A DNA stretch of 64,000 nt from Nocardia neocaledoniensis (GCF_003182135.1 NZ_QGTL01000009.1:1-64000), one strand, 5' to 3'. Positions 1 through 8,486 are shown, numbered from the stretch's first letter. The notes: a model not told the origin generated them from the sequence alone. Program-made: numbers and translations.

Positions 1-2
1 AA

Positions 3-185
3 CTCGCCGACCACGTCCTGCCCGCCCTCACCGCCGCCATGACGTTGCTGGCCGACCAACCCACCGAAGCCGCCGACTTCCGCGCCACGGTCCTGGTCGC
101 GGTCGACGCCGCCACCCACGCCGGCAAGCCGAGCCCTGCCGTCACGGCCATGGCAGCGAAGATCACCGCCGCCCTCGACGCCTGA
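3..185 (+). CDS. 3' end of an unidentified gene (partial)
   Basis: An open frame enters from the left edge and stops with TGA at 183-185, giving about 60 residues. They are Ala-rich and look helical, with a run of short aliphatic residues around a DFRATVLVAVDAA stretch and an ALDA terminus. I do not recognise a family, and the catalytic part, if any, lies outside the window. Codon use is the normal G/C-ending pattern of the neighbours, so I read it as a real C-terminus. It is followed by about 120 bases without a gene before the racemase-family gene. Confidence 0.5.
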   Translation, partial: LADHVLPALTAAMTLLADQPTEAADFRATVLVAVDAATHAGKPSPAVTAMAAKITAALDA

Positions 186-309
186 CGTGGATGGGGCTTC
201 CGCGAGCGGCTCCGGGCTGGGTGGATGTCCTGGCTGTCGGCAAGCGCGGGCGTCACGTGGCGATGTGGGTGGGGCGGGTGGGTTCGTGGGGCTGTAATAC
301 GGTGGACGC

Positions 310-1074
310 GTGATCGTCGCGCTTATCGATTCCGGCCTCGGGCTGCTGCCTACGGCCGCCTGGTTGCGCAAGTTGCGGCCCGACGCGGATCTGCTGCTGC
401 TGCTCGACCCCGATGGCGCGCCGTGGGGGCCCAAGCCGGAGGACTGGGTGGTCGAGCGGGTGCTGGGGGCGGCGCGGCAGGCGCTCGAGCTCGGGGCCGA
501 AGTGATTGTGCTGCCGTGCAATACGGCCAGCGTGACCGCGCTCGCGCAGGTGCGAGCCGAGGTGGGCGAGGCGGTGCCGGTGATCGGGACCGTGCCCGCG
601 ATCAAGCCGGCGGCGGCCCAGTGCCGGTCGGTGGCGGTCTGGGCCACGGCGGCCACCACGGCCAGCCGCTACCAGGCCGACCTGATCGCCCGCTTCGCCG
701 GTGACGCGAAGGTCGTCGGGGTGGCCTGCCACGGCCTGGCCGACGCCATCGACCGCGGCGACCTGCCCGCCATCGCCGAGTCCATCGCCGACGCGGCCGC
801 CCGCACCCCCGCCGACGTCGAGGGCGTCGTCCTCGGCTGCACGCACTATCCGCTGGTCATCGATGCCATCGTGGCCGCACTGCCCGCCGGCGTCCGCCTG
901 TTCGACAGCGCCCAGGCCGTCGCCGCGCAGACGATCCGCAAGATGGACGAACTGGGCCGCCCCACCACCGGCACCGGCACGGTCACGGTCCGCACCAGCG
1001 GCAGGCCGGGGGACCTGCCCACCAGCGCCGCGACCTTCGACTCCGGCCGCCTCCTCGGCGCCACCGGCCGCTAG
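310..1074 (+). CDS. Asp/Glu racemase-family protein (glutamate racemase-like)
   Basis: A 254-residue protein beginning with GTG. It carries the three hallmarks of the cofactor-independent Asp/Glu racemase superfamily: an N-terminal IDSGLG turn (residues 6-11), the first catalytic cysteine in CNTAS (Cys70) and the second in GCTHYP (Cys177). In MurI these two cysteines deprotonate and reprotonate the alpha carbon of glutamate to supply D-Glu for peptidoglycan. The N-terminus is not the canonical FDSGVGG form. The neighbours (alkylation repair, ferredoxin reductase) are not the usual murI partners in mycobacteria, so this may be a second racemase paralogue with another substrate. Family assignment is firm; the substrate is inferred. 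Confidence 0.85.
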   Translation: MIVALIDSGLGLLPTAAWLRKLRPDADLLLLLDPDGAPWGPKPEDWVVERVLGAARQALELGAEVIVLPCNTASVTALAQVRAEVGEAVPVIGTVPAIKPAAAQCRSVAVWATAATTASRYQADLIARFAGDAKVVGVACHGLADAIDRGDLPAIAESIADAAARTPADVEGVVLGCTHYPLVIDAIVAALPAGVRLFDSAQAVAAQTIRKMDELGRPTTGTGTVTVRTSGRPGDLPTSAATFDSGRLLGATGR

Positions 1075-1152
1075 CGGAAAGACACCGCTGACCGTCGGTG
1101 CTCCGGTGTTGAATGACAAAGGCTGGTGCAGCGCATCGATCGGAGGTAGGTC

Positions 1153-1893
1153 GTGACCGGGGAACCCACTGCCGCGCAGGTGCGCGCGGCCCTCGCCGAA
1201 CAGGCCGATCCGGCCGACGCGATCCACCTGCAACGCTTCTTCAAGACCGGTCCGGGGGAGTACGGCGAAGGCGATGTCTTCCTCGGCGTCCGCGTGCCCG
1301 CCACGCGCCGGGTGGCCAAGGGGTTCACCACCCTCCCGCTGAAACAGATCGGCGACCTGCTCGACAGCCCGGTGCACGAGGAACGGCTCGCCGCGCTGTT
1401 CATCCTGAACGCCCGCTTCGCCGCCGCGTCGAAGCCGCGCACCAGGGACGAGCGGGCACGCGCGGAGATGGTCGAGTTCTATCTCGACGCGGTGCGGCGC
1501 GGCCGGGTGAACAACTGGGACCTGGTGGATTCCTCCGCCGAGTACGTCGTCGGCGCGTGGCTGCTCGACAAGGACCGCGCGCTGTTGTTCGAACTGGCGC
1601 AACGGGATTCGCTGTGGGAGCGCAGGGTCGCGCTGCTGTCCACCTTCGCCTTCATCAAGGCGGGCGATCCGAGCACGACACTGGAACTGGCCCTGCTGCT
1701 GCTCGACGACCGCCGCGACCTGATCCAGAAGGCGCTGGGCTGGATGCTGCGCGAGATCGGCAAGCGGAACGACCCGACGCTGCTCACCGACTTCCTCGAC
1801 GCGCACGCGCCCGAACTGGGCCGCACCGCCCTGAGCTACGCGGTCGAACAGCTGACCCCGGAGCAGCGCACCGCCTACCGGGCGATGCGCTGA
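1153..1893 (+). CDS. DNA alkylation repair protein (AlkD-like HEAT-repeat family)
   Basis: A 246-residue, mostly helical protein. Segments such as FFKTGPGEYGEGD and FLGVRVPATRR near residues 29-55 and LPLKQIGDLLDSPVHEERL after them are typical of the AlkD/DNA_alkylation family. These proteins are built of HEAT-like repeats and excise N3- and N7-alkylated bases without base flipping. The start is GTG at 1153, preceded by a GGAGGT at 1141-1146 with good spacing. The gene converges on kshB, leaving only 7 bases between the stop codons. Length is normal for the family. I see no damage-response operator upstream. Confidence 0.88.
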   Translation: MTGEPTAAQVRAALAEQADPADAIHLQRFFKTGPGEYGEGDVFLGVRVPATRRVAKGFTTLPLKQIGDLLDSPVHEERLAALFILNARFAAASKPRTRDERARAEMVEFYLDAVRRGRVNNWDLVDSSAEYVVGAWLLDKDRALLFELAQRDSLWERRVALLSTFAFIKAGDPSTTLELALLLLDDRRDLIQKALGWMLREIGKRNDPTLLTDFLDAHAPELGRTALSYAVEQLTPEQRTAYRAMR

Positions 1894-1900
1894 ACCCCGC

Positions 1901-2956
1901 TCAGAACTGGATCTTCAGGCGATCGGTCACCGGTCGCGCCTGGCAGCCGAGGATGTAGCCGTTCTCGATGTCCTCGGGGTCGAGGATCTCGGCGTTCTCC
2001 ATCTCGACCTTGCCCTCGAGCACGGTGCACGCGCAGGACCCGCACTCGCCCTCCTGGCAGGAGTAGGGCACGTCCAGGCCCTTGTCGAGCATGATGTCGA
2101 CCAGGGTCTGCTTGCGTGGCCACGACAGCTCGTGCACCTGGCCATCGAGTTCCACCTCGACGGTGGCGGCGTCGGCGGCCTCCTCGTCGCTGATCTCCAC
2201 GGGCGCGTGGTCGGCGAACGGGTCACCGGCCAGGGAGTTGAACACCTCGGCGTGAGTGCGGGCGCGCGGCACCTCGAGGGTGGCCAGCGCGTCGTGCACC
2301 AGGTCCATGAACGGCTTGGGACCGCACATGAACGCCTCGTAGGAGGTGTAGGGCCGCACCAGGGTGGCCAGCATGTCGGCGGTCGGCAGGCCGAGCAGCG
2401 GTTCGAGCCAGTGGATGACGCTGAGCCGCTGCGGATGCTTGGCGACGAGTTCGCGCAGTTCCTCGGCGAAGATCACCGAGCCGGCGTCGCGGTTGGCGTA
2501 GACGAGCACGATCTTGCCCGAGCCCTGCGACAGCGCCGACTTCAGGATCGACATCACCGGCGTGATCCCGCTGCCCGCGCCGAACAGCAGCAGGTCCTCG
2601 TCCAGGTTCTTCGGGGTGAACACGCCCGACGGCGGCAGCACCTCGATCTCGTCGCCGGCGGAGATGTTGTCGCACAGCCAGTTCGAGCCGTAGCCGCCCT
2701 CGGTGCGCTTGACCGTCACCTTGGGCAGGTCGTCGGTGAACGGCGAGCTGGCCAGCGAGTAGCAGCGGGCGACCGAGCCGGTCCGGTCGCTGGGGATGCG
2801 CAGGGTCAGGAACTGGCCCGGCGTGTACTTCATGCGTTCGCGGAGGTCGGCGGGCACCTCGAAGACCACGGAGTGGGTGTCGGCCGTTTCGGCGATCACC
2901 GCGGCGACCCGCAGCACCACCGAGCGCGAACCGTGCGGAACCTCGACTGTGGTCAT
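1901..2956 (-). CDS. kshB: 3-ketosteroid 9-alpha-hydroxylase reductase (KshB-type ferredoxin/FAD oxidoreductase)
   Basis: A 351-residue electron-transfer protein with three parts in order. The FAD domain has RCYS at 64-67, the NAD(P)H domain has GAGSGITP at 126-133, and a C-terminal plant-type 2Fe-2S domain has cysteines at 300, 305, 308 and 338 (CX4CX2C then C). This order and the sequence match KshB (Rv3571) of M. tuberculosis, which passes electrons from NADH to the Rieske oxygenase KshA that opens sterol ring B. Related HmpA/PaaE-type reductases share the layout, so another oxygenase partner is possible. A GAGAGGA ribosome site precedes the ATG. The oxygenase kshA is not in the window. 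A KstR-like box lies 21 bases upstream of the start, which supports the steroid role. Confidence 0.85.
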   Translation of the reverse strand: MTTVEVPHGSRSVVLRVAAVIAETADTHSVVFEVPADLRERMKYTPGQFLTLRIPSDRTGSVARCYSLASSPFTDDLPKVTVKRTEGGYGSNWLCDNISAGDEIEVLPPSGVFTPKNLDEDLLLFGAGSGITPVMSILKSALSQGSGKIVLVYANRDAGSVIFAEELRELVAKHPQRLSVIHWLEPLLGLPTADMLATLVRPYTSYEAFMCGPKPFMDLVHDALATLEVPRARTHAEVFNSLAGDPFADHAPVEISDEEAADAATVEVELDGQVHELSWPRKQTLVDIMLDKGLDVPYSCQEGECGSCACTVLEGKVEMENAEILDPEDIENGYILGCQARPVTDRLKIQF

Positions 2957-2976
2957 GTCGTCCTCTCGAACAAAAC

Positions 2977-2990
2977 TAGAACGTGTTTCA
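2977..2990. promoter_or_regulatory. KstR-like operator upstream of kshB
   Basis: TAGAACGTGTTTCA fits the mycobacterial KstR box consensus TNNAACNNGTTNNA at every fixed position. It lies between the stop of the TetR gene and the start of kshB, where an own promoter for kshB would be. In mycobacteria kshB belongs to the KstR cholesterol regulon. Binding is inferred. Confidence 0.7.
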
Positions 2991-2993
2991 GTT

Positions 2994-3656
2994 TCATGCT
3001 AGGTCGGGACGCGCCTGCAGGGCAAGCTGTGCCTCGAGTCCGGCGACCAGCACCTCCATCCCGAAGTCGTAGGAGTACTTGCCGCGCAGGTCCGCCATGT
3101 ACTTCGTGGCCCGTGCCACCGCCTCGGGCAACAGCACGTCGGCGGGGGCGGAACGGTCGCGCGGGTTCACCCGGCTGCGTCCGAACAGGTAGGTGTGGAT
3201 GGTCGCATACGCGGCCAGCACGTTGCGGTCGCTGAACCCCGCGTCGAACAGGATCTCCATCACAGCGTCGATCAGGTCGAGCTGTTTGCCGAGCATCTGT
3301 TCCAGCAGGATGTCGCCGAGGCCGGGATGCCTGCGCAGTCTATCGTCGATCTGATCGATCAGATCGCGCAGGCGCTGCTGCCACGGTCCCGACTCGCGCG
3401 CCGGCTTGCGCACCCCGACCAGCGCGGCGCTCGCGACCAGGTCGAGCAGTTCGCGCTTGTCGGCGACGTAGTAGTACGGCGCCATCGGCGAGACGCCGAG
3501 TTCGCGGGAGAGCCGCCGCATCGACAGCTTCTCCACCCCGTCCTCCCGGACGACCCGCAGCGCCGCCTCGACGATCTCCGATTCCGAGAGGGTGGAATTC
3601 GCCCCGCTGCCCGCCCCTGCGTGGTTACGCAACCTCTGCCTCACCTCTACTGCCAT
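2994..3656 (-). CDS. TetR-family transcriptional regulator with a TetR-class C-terminal domain
   Basis: A 220-residue regulator. The N-terminal helix-turn-helix spans residues about 23-70, with VSPMAPYYYVADKRELLDLV as recognition helix and following segment. The C-terminal part is a helical ligand-binding domain. The gene lies directly upstream of kshB on the same strand and is divergent from mftA, with 175 bases between the two starts. In M. tuberculosis mftR, also a TetR-family gene, sits at this place, but this protein does not look to me like MftR in its DNA-binding helix. It could control the mycofactocin operon, kshB or itself. Ligand unknown. Confidence 0.85.
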   Translation of the reverse strand: MAVEVRQRLRNHAGAGSGANSTLSESEIVEAALRVVREDGVEKLSMRRLSRELGVSPMAPYYYVADKRELLDLVASAALVGVRKPARESGPWQQRLRDLIDQIDDRLRRHPGLGDILLEQMLGKQLDLIDAVMEILFDAGFSDRNVLAAYATIHTYLFGRSRVNPRDRSAPADVLLPEAVARATKYMADLRGKYSYDFGMEVLVAGLEAQLALQARPDLA

Positions 3657-3781
3657 CTCAGACCGTGTCGGCCCGGTTCCGTCCTGCTCTGGGCAGTCTA
3701 GAGGGGCGGCCGACCCGCGCGGGGCGCTGTGCGCCGCCGGACGCGGGACAGTGAAATTTTCGATTTCGCCTCTTTATGGCA

Positions 3782-3808
3782 GTCACTGACGTTATGGTCC
3801 GAAGTGAC
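3782..3808. promoter_or_regulatory. Inverted repeat in the mftA leader
   Basis: GTCACT at 3782-3787 and AGTGAC at 3803-3808 are perfect 6-base arms separated by 15 bases, just before the GGAGGT ribosome site of mftA (3821-3826). A second short repeat, GAAAT-TTTCG-ATTTC, lies about 20 bases further upstream. They are possible operator sites for the divergent TetR regulator. No promoter hexamers are convincing. Confidence 0.4.
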
Positions 3809-3831
3809 CGGCAACACCATGGAGGTAAGTC

Positions 3832-3936
3832 ATGTCAGAGAACCCCACCCGCGCGACCGTCGAAACCGACGAGAACCTGGTCACCGAGACGCTGATCGAA
3901 GAGGTCAGCATCGACGGCATGTGCGGCGTGTACTGA
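3832..3936 (+). CDS. mftA: Mycofactocin precursor peptide MftA
   Basis: A 34-residue peptide, shorter than most gene-finding cutoffs. It ends in the invariant mycofactocin core IDGMCGVY. MftC decarboxylates the C-terminal Tyr and crosslinks it to the penultimate Val; the C-terminal Val-Tyr unit is later released and becomes the redox cofactor. The leader is acidic and polar, as in other MftA peptides, and carries an ETLIEEVSIDG segment of the kind bound by MftB. A strong GGAGGT lies 5 bases before the ATG. The stop is 2 bases before the start of the mftB-mftC fusion, so the two are surely cotranscribed. Assignment is near certain. Confidence 0.97.
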   Translation: MSENPTRATVETDENLVTETLIEEVSIDGMCGVY

Positions 3937-3938
3937 CG

Positions 3939-5432
3939 ATGGCGGCAGGCGTGCTCGACCTCGACACCCGCTGGGCCCTGCACCCCAGGGTCTCGCTGCG
4001 ACCGGAATCCTTCGGTGCGCTGCTGTACCACTTCGGCACTCGCAAGCTCTCGTTCCTCAAGAGCCGCGACCTGGTCGACGTGGTGCAGGCGCTGCCGGCC
4101 CACACCTCGGTGCGGGAGGCACTGCGAGCCAAGGGCGTCGGCGTATCCGACGCGCACATCAAGGCGCTGGCCCAGCTGGCCGACACCGACATGATCGTGC
4201 CCGCGCCGGGCCCGGTCACCGAGGTGTCACCGCTGCGCATGCCTGCCGCCACCGACACCACCCAGGGCGGCAGGCTGATCGACCGCTTCGAATCGGGGCT
4301 GGCCGCGCCGATCTGCCTCACCTGGGAACTCACCTACGCGTGCAACCTGTCGTGCGTGCACTGCCTGTCCTCCTCGGGCCGTCGTGACCCGAACGAGCTG
4401 ACCACCGAGCAGTGCAAGGCGCTCATCGACGAGTTCGAGCGCATGCAGATCTTCTACGTCAACATCGGCGGCGGCGAGCCGACGGTGCGCCCCGACTTCT
4501 GGGAACTGGTCGACTACGCGACCGCCCACCACGTGGGAGTCAAGTTCTCCACCAACGGCGTTCGCATCAACGAGGAGGTCGCCGCCCGGCTGGCCGCCAG
4601 CGATTACGTCGACGTGCAGATCTCCCTCGACGGCGCCGACGCCGAGGTCAACGACGCGGTCCGCGGCCCCGGTTCCTACGCCACCGCCATCAAGGCGCTG
4701 GAGAACCTGGCGAACGCGGGCTTCAAGGACGCCAAGCTGTCCGTGGTGGCGACCCGCCACAACATCGCCCAGCTCGACGAGTTCAAGGCCATCGCCGACC
4801 GCTACGGCGCCACGTTGCGGCTGACCAGGCTGCGTCCGTCCGGCCGCGGCGCCGACGTGTGGGACGAGCTGCACCCGCTGCCCGAACAGCAGCGCGAACT
4901 CTACGAATGGCTGGTCCGCAACGGCGAGGGCGTGCTCACCGGCGACTCCTTCTTCCACCTGTCCGCGTTCGGCTCGGCGCTGCCCGGCCTGAACATGTGC
5001 GGCGCGGGCCGGGTGGTGTGCCTGGTCGACCCCGTGGGCGACGTCTACGCCTGCCCGTTCGCCATCCACGACCGGTTCAAGGCCGGAAACATCGTCGCCG
5101 ACGGCGGTTTCGACGCGGTGTGGACGAACTCGGAGCTGTTCGGGGAACTGCGCGAGCCGGTCGACGGCGGCGCGTGCACCAAGTGCTCGCACTACGACGC
5201 CTGCCGCGGCGGCTGCATGGCGGCCAAGTTCTTCACCGGATTGCCCGCCAACGGCCCCGACCCGGAGTGCGTGCAGGGCTACGGCGAGGCCGCGCTGGCC
5301 ATGCCGGGCCGCACGATTCCGCGTTCGGCGGTGGACCATTCGCGGCCGGTGCGGGCGCGCAATCGCGTGTCACTGCCGCTGACGGTGAAGCGGGCGCCCG
5401 CGAAGGCGTGCAACGAGAGTCCGCTCGGGTAG
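3939..5432 (+). CDS. mftB-mftC: Fused mycofactocin chaperone MftB and radical SAM maturase MftC
   Basis: One uninterrupted reading frame of 497 residues. Residues 1 to about 95 are MftB, the RRE-type peptide-binding protein, recognisable by VSLRPESFGALLYHFGTRKL. From about 100 onward it is MftC: APICLTWELTYACNLSCVHC gives the CX3CX2C cluster motif (Cys135, 139, 142). A cysteine-rich SPASM tail starts near Cys354 (CGAGRVVC) and includes CTKCSHYDACRGGC, for auxiliary Fe-S clusters. In M. tuberculosis these are separate proteins (Rv0692, Rv0693). Here no stop or frameshift separates them, although an internal ATG near 4239 could give some free MftC. Function: MftB presents MftA, and MftC decarboxylates its Tyr and forms the Val-Tyr crosslink using S-adenosylmethionine. 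Confidence 0.93.
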   Translation: MAAGVLDLDTRWALHPRVSLRPESFGALLYHFGTRKLSFLKSRDLVDVVQALPAHTSVREALRAKGVGVSDAHIKALAQLADTDMIVPAPGPVTEVSPLRMPAATDTTQGGRLIDRFESGLAAPICLTWELTYACNLSCVHCLSSSGRRDPNELTTEQCKALIDEFERMQIFYVNIGGGEPTVRPDFWELVDYATAHHVGVKFSTNGVRINEEVAARLAASDYVDVQISLDGADAEVNDAVRGPGSYATAIKALENLANAGFKDAKLSVVATRHNIAQLDEFKAIADRYGATLRLTRLRPSGRGADVWDELHPLPEQQRELYEWLVRNGEGVLTGDSFFHLSAFGSALPGLNMCGAGRVVCLVDPVGDVYACPFAIHDRFKAGNIVADGGFDAVWTNSELFGELREPVDGGACTKCSHYDACRGGCMAAKFFTGLPANGPDPECVQGYGEAALAMPGRTIPRSAVDHSRPVRARNRVSLPLTVKRAPAKACNESPLG

Positions 5433-5536
5433 GCCGAACCGGTTGCCGAAAGTGCGCTGCCGATCTTGTTGACGCGTCCGGCTAACGGTCAGAGCGGCAT
5501 TTCATGCGGACTTTCCTCCTTTTTTGTGGGGTGATG

Positions 5537-6970
5537 ATGTCTGCGAGCGCGAGTGCGAATAGCATGCGAGGAATGCGCCATGATCGTCTGCCCGACGGCT
5601 TCGGGGTACGGATCGATCCACGGGTACGCGCATTTTCCGGGGGTCGGATCCTGATCGGCGGATCCCCCGCGCGGATGCTGCGCCTGGCCCCGGAGGCCGC
5701 CGAACTCATCGGCGACGGGTACCTGGAGGTGACCGATACCAAGTCCGCGATCGTCGCGCGGCGCCTGCTGGATTCGGGCGTCGCGAACCCGCGGCCGCGG
5801 CTGCTGCCCTCGCTCGACGACGTCACCGTCGTCATCCCGCTGTACAACAACGCCGACGGACTGATGCGGCTGCTCGCCACCCTGCGCGGGCACAACGTCA
5901 TCGTCGTCGACGACGGCTCCGACGAGCCGGTGCGGATCCCGCCCCGGCAGGGCCGCGGTCAGGTGACGGTGCTGCGGCACGACACCCCGCTCGGCCCCGC
6001 CGCCGCGCGCAATGCCGGATTGCGGGCGGCGACAACGGGCTTCGTCGCCTTCCTCGACTCCGACGTGGTGCCGCGCAGCGGCTGGCTCGAGGTGATGCTC
6101 GGGCACTTCAGCGATCCGCAGGTCGCGCTGGTCGCGCCGCGCATCGTCGCGCTCGACAAGGAGTCCAACGCGCTGGCCCGCTACGAGCACACGCGCTCCT
6201 CATTGGATCTGGGCAGGCGCGAGTCGGCCGTGCACGCGCGCGGGGTGGTGTCGTACGTGCCGAGCGCGGCGCTGCTCGCGCGGCGCGCTGCCCTGCAGGG
6301 CGAGGGCGGTTTCGACGAGTCGATGCAGGTGGCCGAGGACGTCGACCTGTGCTGGCGGCTCGAACGGGCGGGCTGGCGGCTGCGCTACGAACCGGCCGCG
6401 CACGTCGCCCACGACCACCGGGTGGCCTTCCGCGCGTGGTTCGGCCGAAAGCTGTTCTACGGCACCGGCGCCGCGCCGCTGGGCAAGCGGCACGGGGGCA
6501 TGGTCTCGCCGCTGTCGGTGCCCACCTGGACCGTGCTGGCGAGCCTGTTGTTCGCGACGCTGTCCAAGTGGGGTCTGCTCGGCGGGCTGGTCACCCTGGC
6601 CACGGCGCTGGTGCGGATGCGGCGGGTGTTCGCCGAGCTCGACAACCCCACCCGCATCGCGGCGGTGTATCTCGCGCGCGGCTACTTCGCCGGGATGTGG
6701 CGGCTGGCTTCGGCGATGTGCCGGGACTATTGGCCGGTGACGCTGCTCGCGGTGCTCGCCTCGCGGCGGATCAGGAAGATCGCGGTCACCATGGCGCTGG
6801 CGGACGGACTGGCCGACTGGTTCACCCACCGCGATTCCGGCGGGCTCGATCCGCTGCGCTACGTCGCCTACAAGCGCCTCGACGATGTCGCCTACGGCAG
6901 CGGCCTGTGGCTCGGCGTGATCAGGGCGCGCAGTTTCGAGGCGCTCAAGCCGAACGTGCCGCGGCGCTGA
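5537..6970 (+). CDS. mftF: Mycofactocin glycosyltransferase MftF
   Basis: About 477 residues. The N-terminal RLPDGFGVRIDPRVR segment and the following GGSPARMLRLAPEAAELI are characteristic of MftF. A GT2 fold follows, with VTVVIPLYNN, VIVVDDGS and the FLDSD metal-binding motif, then a VAEDVDLCWRL catalytic segment. The C-terminal third has hydrophobic stretches. MftF adds a beta-1,4-glucan chain to premycofactocin. The frame is open back to an ATG at 5504. I prefer 5537, which has GGGG 5 bases upstream, over the poorly supported 5504; 5564 and 5573 are also possible. The gene follows mftB-mftC after about 100 bases; in mycobacteria mftD and mftE occupy this place. Confidence 0.92.
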   Translation: MSASASANSMRGMRHDRLPDGFGVRIDPRVRAFSGGRILIGGSPARMLRLAPEAAELIGDGYLEVTDTKSAIVARRLLDSGVANPRPRLLPSLDDVTVVIPLYNNADGLMRLLATLRGHNVIVVDDGSDEPVRIPPRQGRGQVTVLRHDTPLGPAAARNAGLRAATTGFVAFLDSDVVPRSGWLEVMLGHFSDPQVALVAPRIVALDKESNALARYEHTRSSLDLGRRESAVHARGVVSYVPSAALLARRAALQGEGGFDESMQVAEDVDLCWRLERAGWRLRYEPAAHVAHDHRVAFRAWFGRKLFYGTGAAPLGKRHGGMVSPLSVPTWTVLASLLFATLSKWGLLGGLVTLATALVRMRRVFAELDNPTRIAAVYLARGYFAGMWRLASAMCRDYWPVTLLAVLASRRIRKIAVTMALADGLADWFTHRDSGGLDPLRYVAYKRLDDVAYGSGLWLGVIRARSFEALKPNVPRR

Positions 6971-6980
6971 GTTCCCGCTG

Positions 6981-8381
6981 GTGACCAGCACGCTCGTCGT
7001 CGGCGCCGGGTCGGCCGGGTGTGTGGTCGCGGCCCGGCTCAGCGCCGACCCGGCCCACGCGGTCCTGGTGCTGGAGGCCGGACCGGTCTGGGCGTCGGCC
7101 GCCCTGATCCCGGGCCCGCTGCTCGACCCGGGGCACCTGCCGGTCGGCCCCGAGTCCGCGGTGGTCTGGCGATACCCAGGAAACCTGGTGCGCGGCAAGT
7201 TGATCGGCGGGTCCGGCGCCATCAACGGCAGCTACTTCGTTCGTCCACCCGCCGCGGACTTCGCGGCATGGAGCGCTGTCGTCGCGAGCCCGATGTGGTC
7301 TTACGAGGCGGTCCTCCCGTTCTTCGCCGCCCTCGAGACCGACCGTGATTTCGGCACCGCGCCCGGCCACGGTGCGCACGGGCCGGTCCCGGTCGAGCGC
7401 ACGGCCGATCCGGCGCCGGTCAGCCGGGAGTTCGCCGATGCCTGCGCGGCATCCGGTTTCGCGGAGATCGCCGATCTCAATGGGTACGTGGGCCCCGGCC
7501 GCACCGACGGTTTCGGCCGGGTGCCGCTGGCGGTCGCGCGCGGGCGGCGAGCGGGTCCGGCCCTCACCCATCTCTACCCCGCGCTGGCCAGGCCCAACTT
7601 GACGGTGACCGGCGGGACGACGGTGACGCGGCTGCTGCTGCGTGGGTCGCGTGTGGTCGGCGTCGAATGGTCGCGGGGCCGGGGGCGGGGGACCACCTTC
7701 GCCGACCGGGTGATCGTCTGCGCGGGCGCCGTGGAATCGGCGGCGCTGCTGATCCGGTCCGGGATCGGCCCCGAACCGCTGCTTCGTTCGCTCGGCATCC
7801 CGGTGGTCCTGCCAGCGCCGGTCGGGGCCTGGTGCACCGACCATCCGGAGATCGGTGTCGAATATCCGGGGCCTGAACCGGTCCGGTCGACGGTGGCACT
7901 CGAATACGCCCTGGAACTGGACGACCTCGAACTACGCCCGTACACCCCGATGTTCACCCCTGGCCTGCGCAGACTGGGGGTCGCCCTGATGACGCCGGAC
8001 ACACCGGGACGGCTGACCCTGGCCTCGGCCGACCCGACGGTCCCGGCCCGGATCGACCAGGGCTACCTGCGTGCCGAACACGACCGGGCCCGGCTGCGAG
8101 CCGGTGTGCGCACCGCGGCCGAACTCCTGCGCCTGCCGCTCGGCGAGATCGACGACGCGTGGCTGCGCGCCCATCTGGGGACCTCCCAACACCTTTCGGG
8201 CACCTGTCGAATGGGTCCGGCCGACGACCGGCGTGCCGTGGTCGACCCGGCCGGCCGGGTGCACGGCATCGACGGCCTGACGATCGCCGATCTGTCCGTG
8301 CTTCCGGTGCCGATCCGCCGCGGTCCACAGGCCACGGTGCTGCTCCTGGCTGCGGTGATAGCCGAGCGGCATGCGGTGTGA
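6981..8381 (+). CDS. mftG: Mycofactocin-associated GMC oxidoreductase MftG
   Basis: A 466-residue glucose-methanol-choline oxidoreductase starting with GTG 10 bases after mftF. The N-terminal FAD dinucleotide motif is VVGAGSAGCVVAARL (residues 6-20), with LVLEAGP closing the Rossmann unit. GKLIGGSGAINGS and VIVCAGAVESAALLIRSGIG are the two GMC signatures. The C-terminal catalytic region has HLSGTCRMG and a PQAT segment near the end. In mycobacteria MftG helps return electrons from reduced mycofactocinol to respiration during alcohol use. At 466 residues it is somewhat shorter than typical GMC enzymes, which is usual for MftG. It closes the mycofactocin operon; about 100 bases separate it from the next gene. 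Confidence 0.9.
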   Translation: MTSTLVVGAGSAGCVVAARLSADPAHAVLVLEAGPVWASAALIPGPLLDPGHLPVGPESAVVWRYPGNLVRGKLIGGSGAINGSYFVRPPAADFAAWSAVVASPMWSYEAVLPFFAALETDRDFGTAPGHGAHGPVPVERTADPAPVSREFADACAASGFAEIADLNGYVGPGRTDGFGRVPLAVARGRRAGPALTHLYPALARPNLTVTGGTTVTRLLLRGSRVVGVEWSRGRGRGTTFADRVIVCAGAVESAALLIRSGIGPEPLLRSLGIPVVLPAPVGAWCTDHPEIGVEYPGPEPVRSTVALEYALELDDLELRPYTPMFTPGLRRLGVALMTPDTPGRLTLASADPTVPARIDQGYLRAEHDRARLRAGVRTAAELLRLPLGEIDDAWLRAHLGTSQHLSGTCRMGPADDRRAVVDPAGRVHGIDGLTIADLSVLPVPIRRGPQATVLLLAAVIAERHAV

Positions 8382-8486
8382 CGACGTGACATCTGCTACC
8401 ACAATGTGACCTGCCGGACAAACCCGCACTTCTGGGGAGTCGCCCGATAACTCACCGGTACAGTTTGTAGCGGGAAAGAAAGGCAA

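Noticed and set aside
253..1806. A 517-codon open frame on the minus strand over the racemase and AlkD genes
   Set aside because: It is a mirror frame of GC-rich coding DNA with low-complexity Arg/Gly/His composition. The plus-strand proteins have recognisable families.
2994..3656. Calling the TetR gene mftR
   Set aside because: Only the position fits. The recognition helix does not look like that of the mycobacterial MftR, and the gene is also adjacent to kshB.
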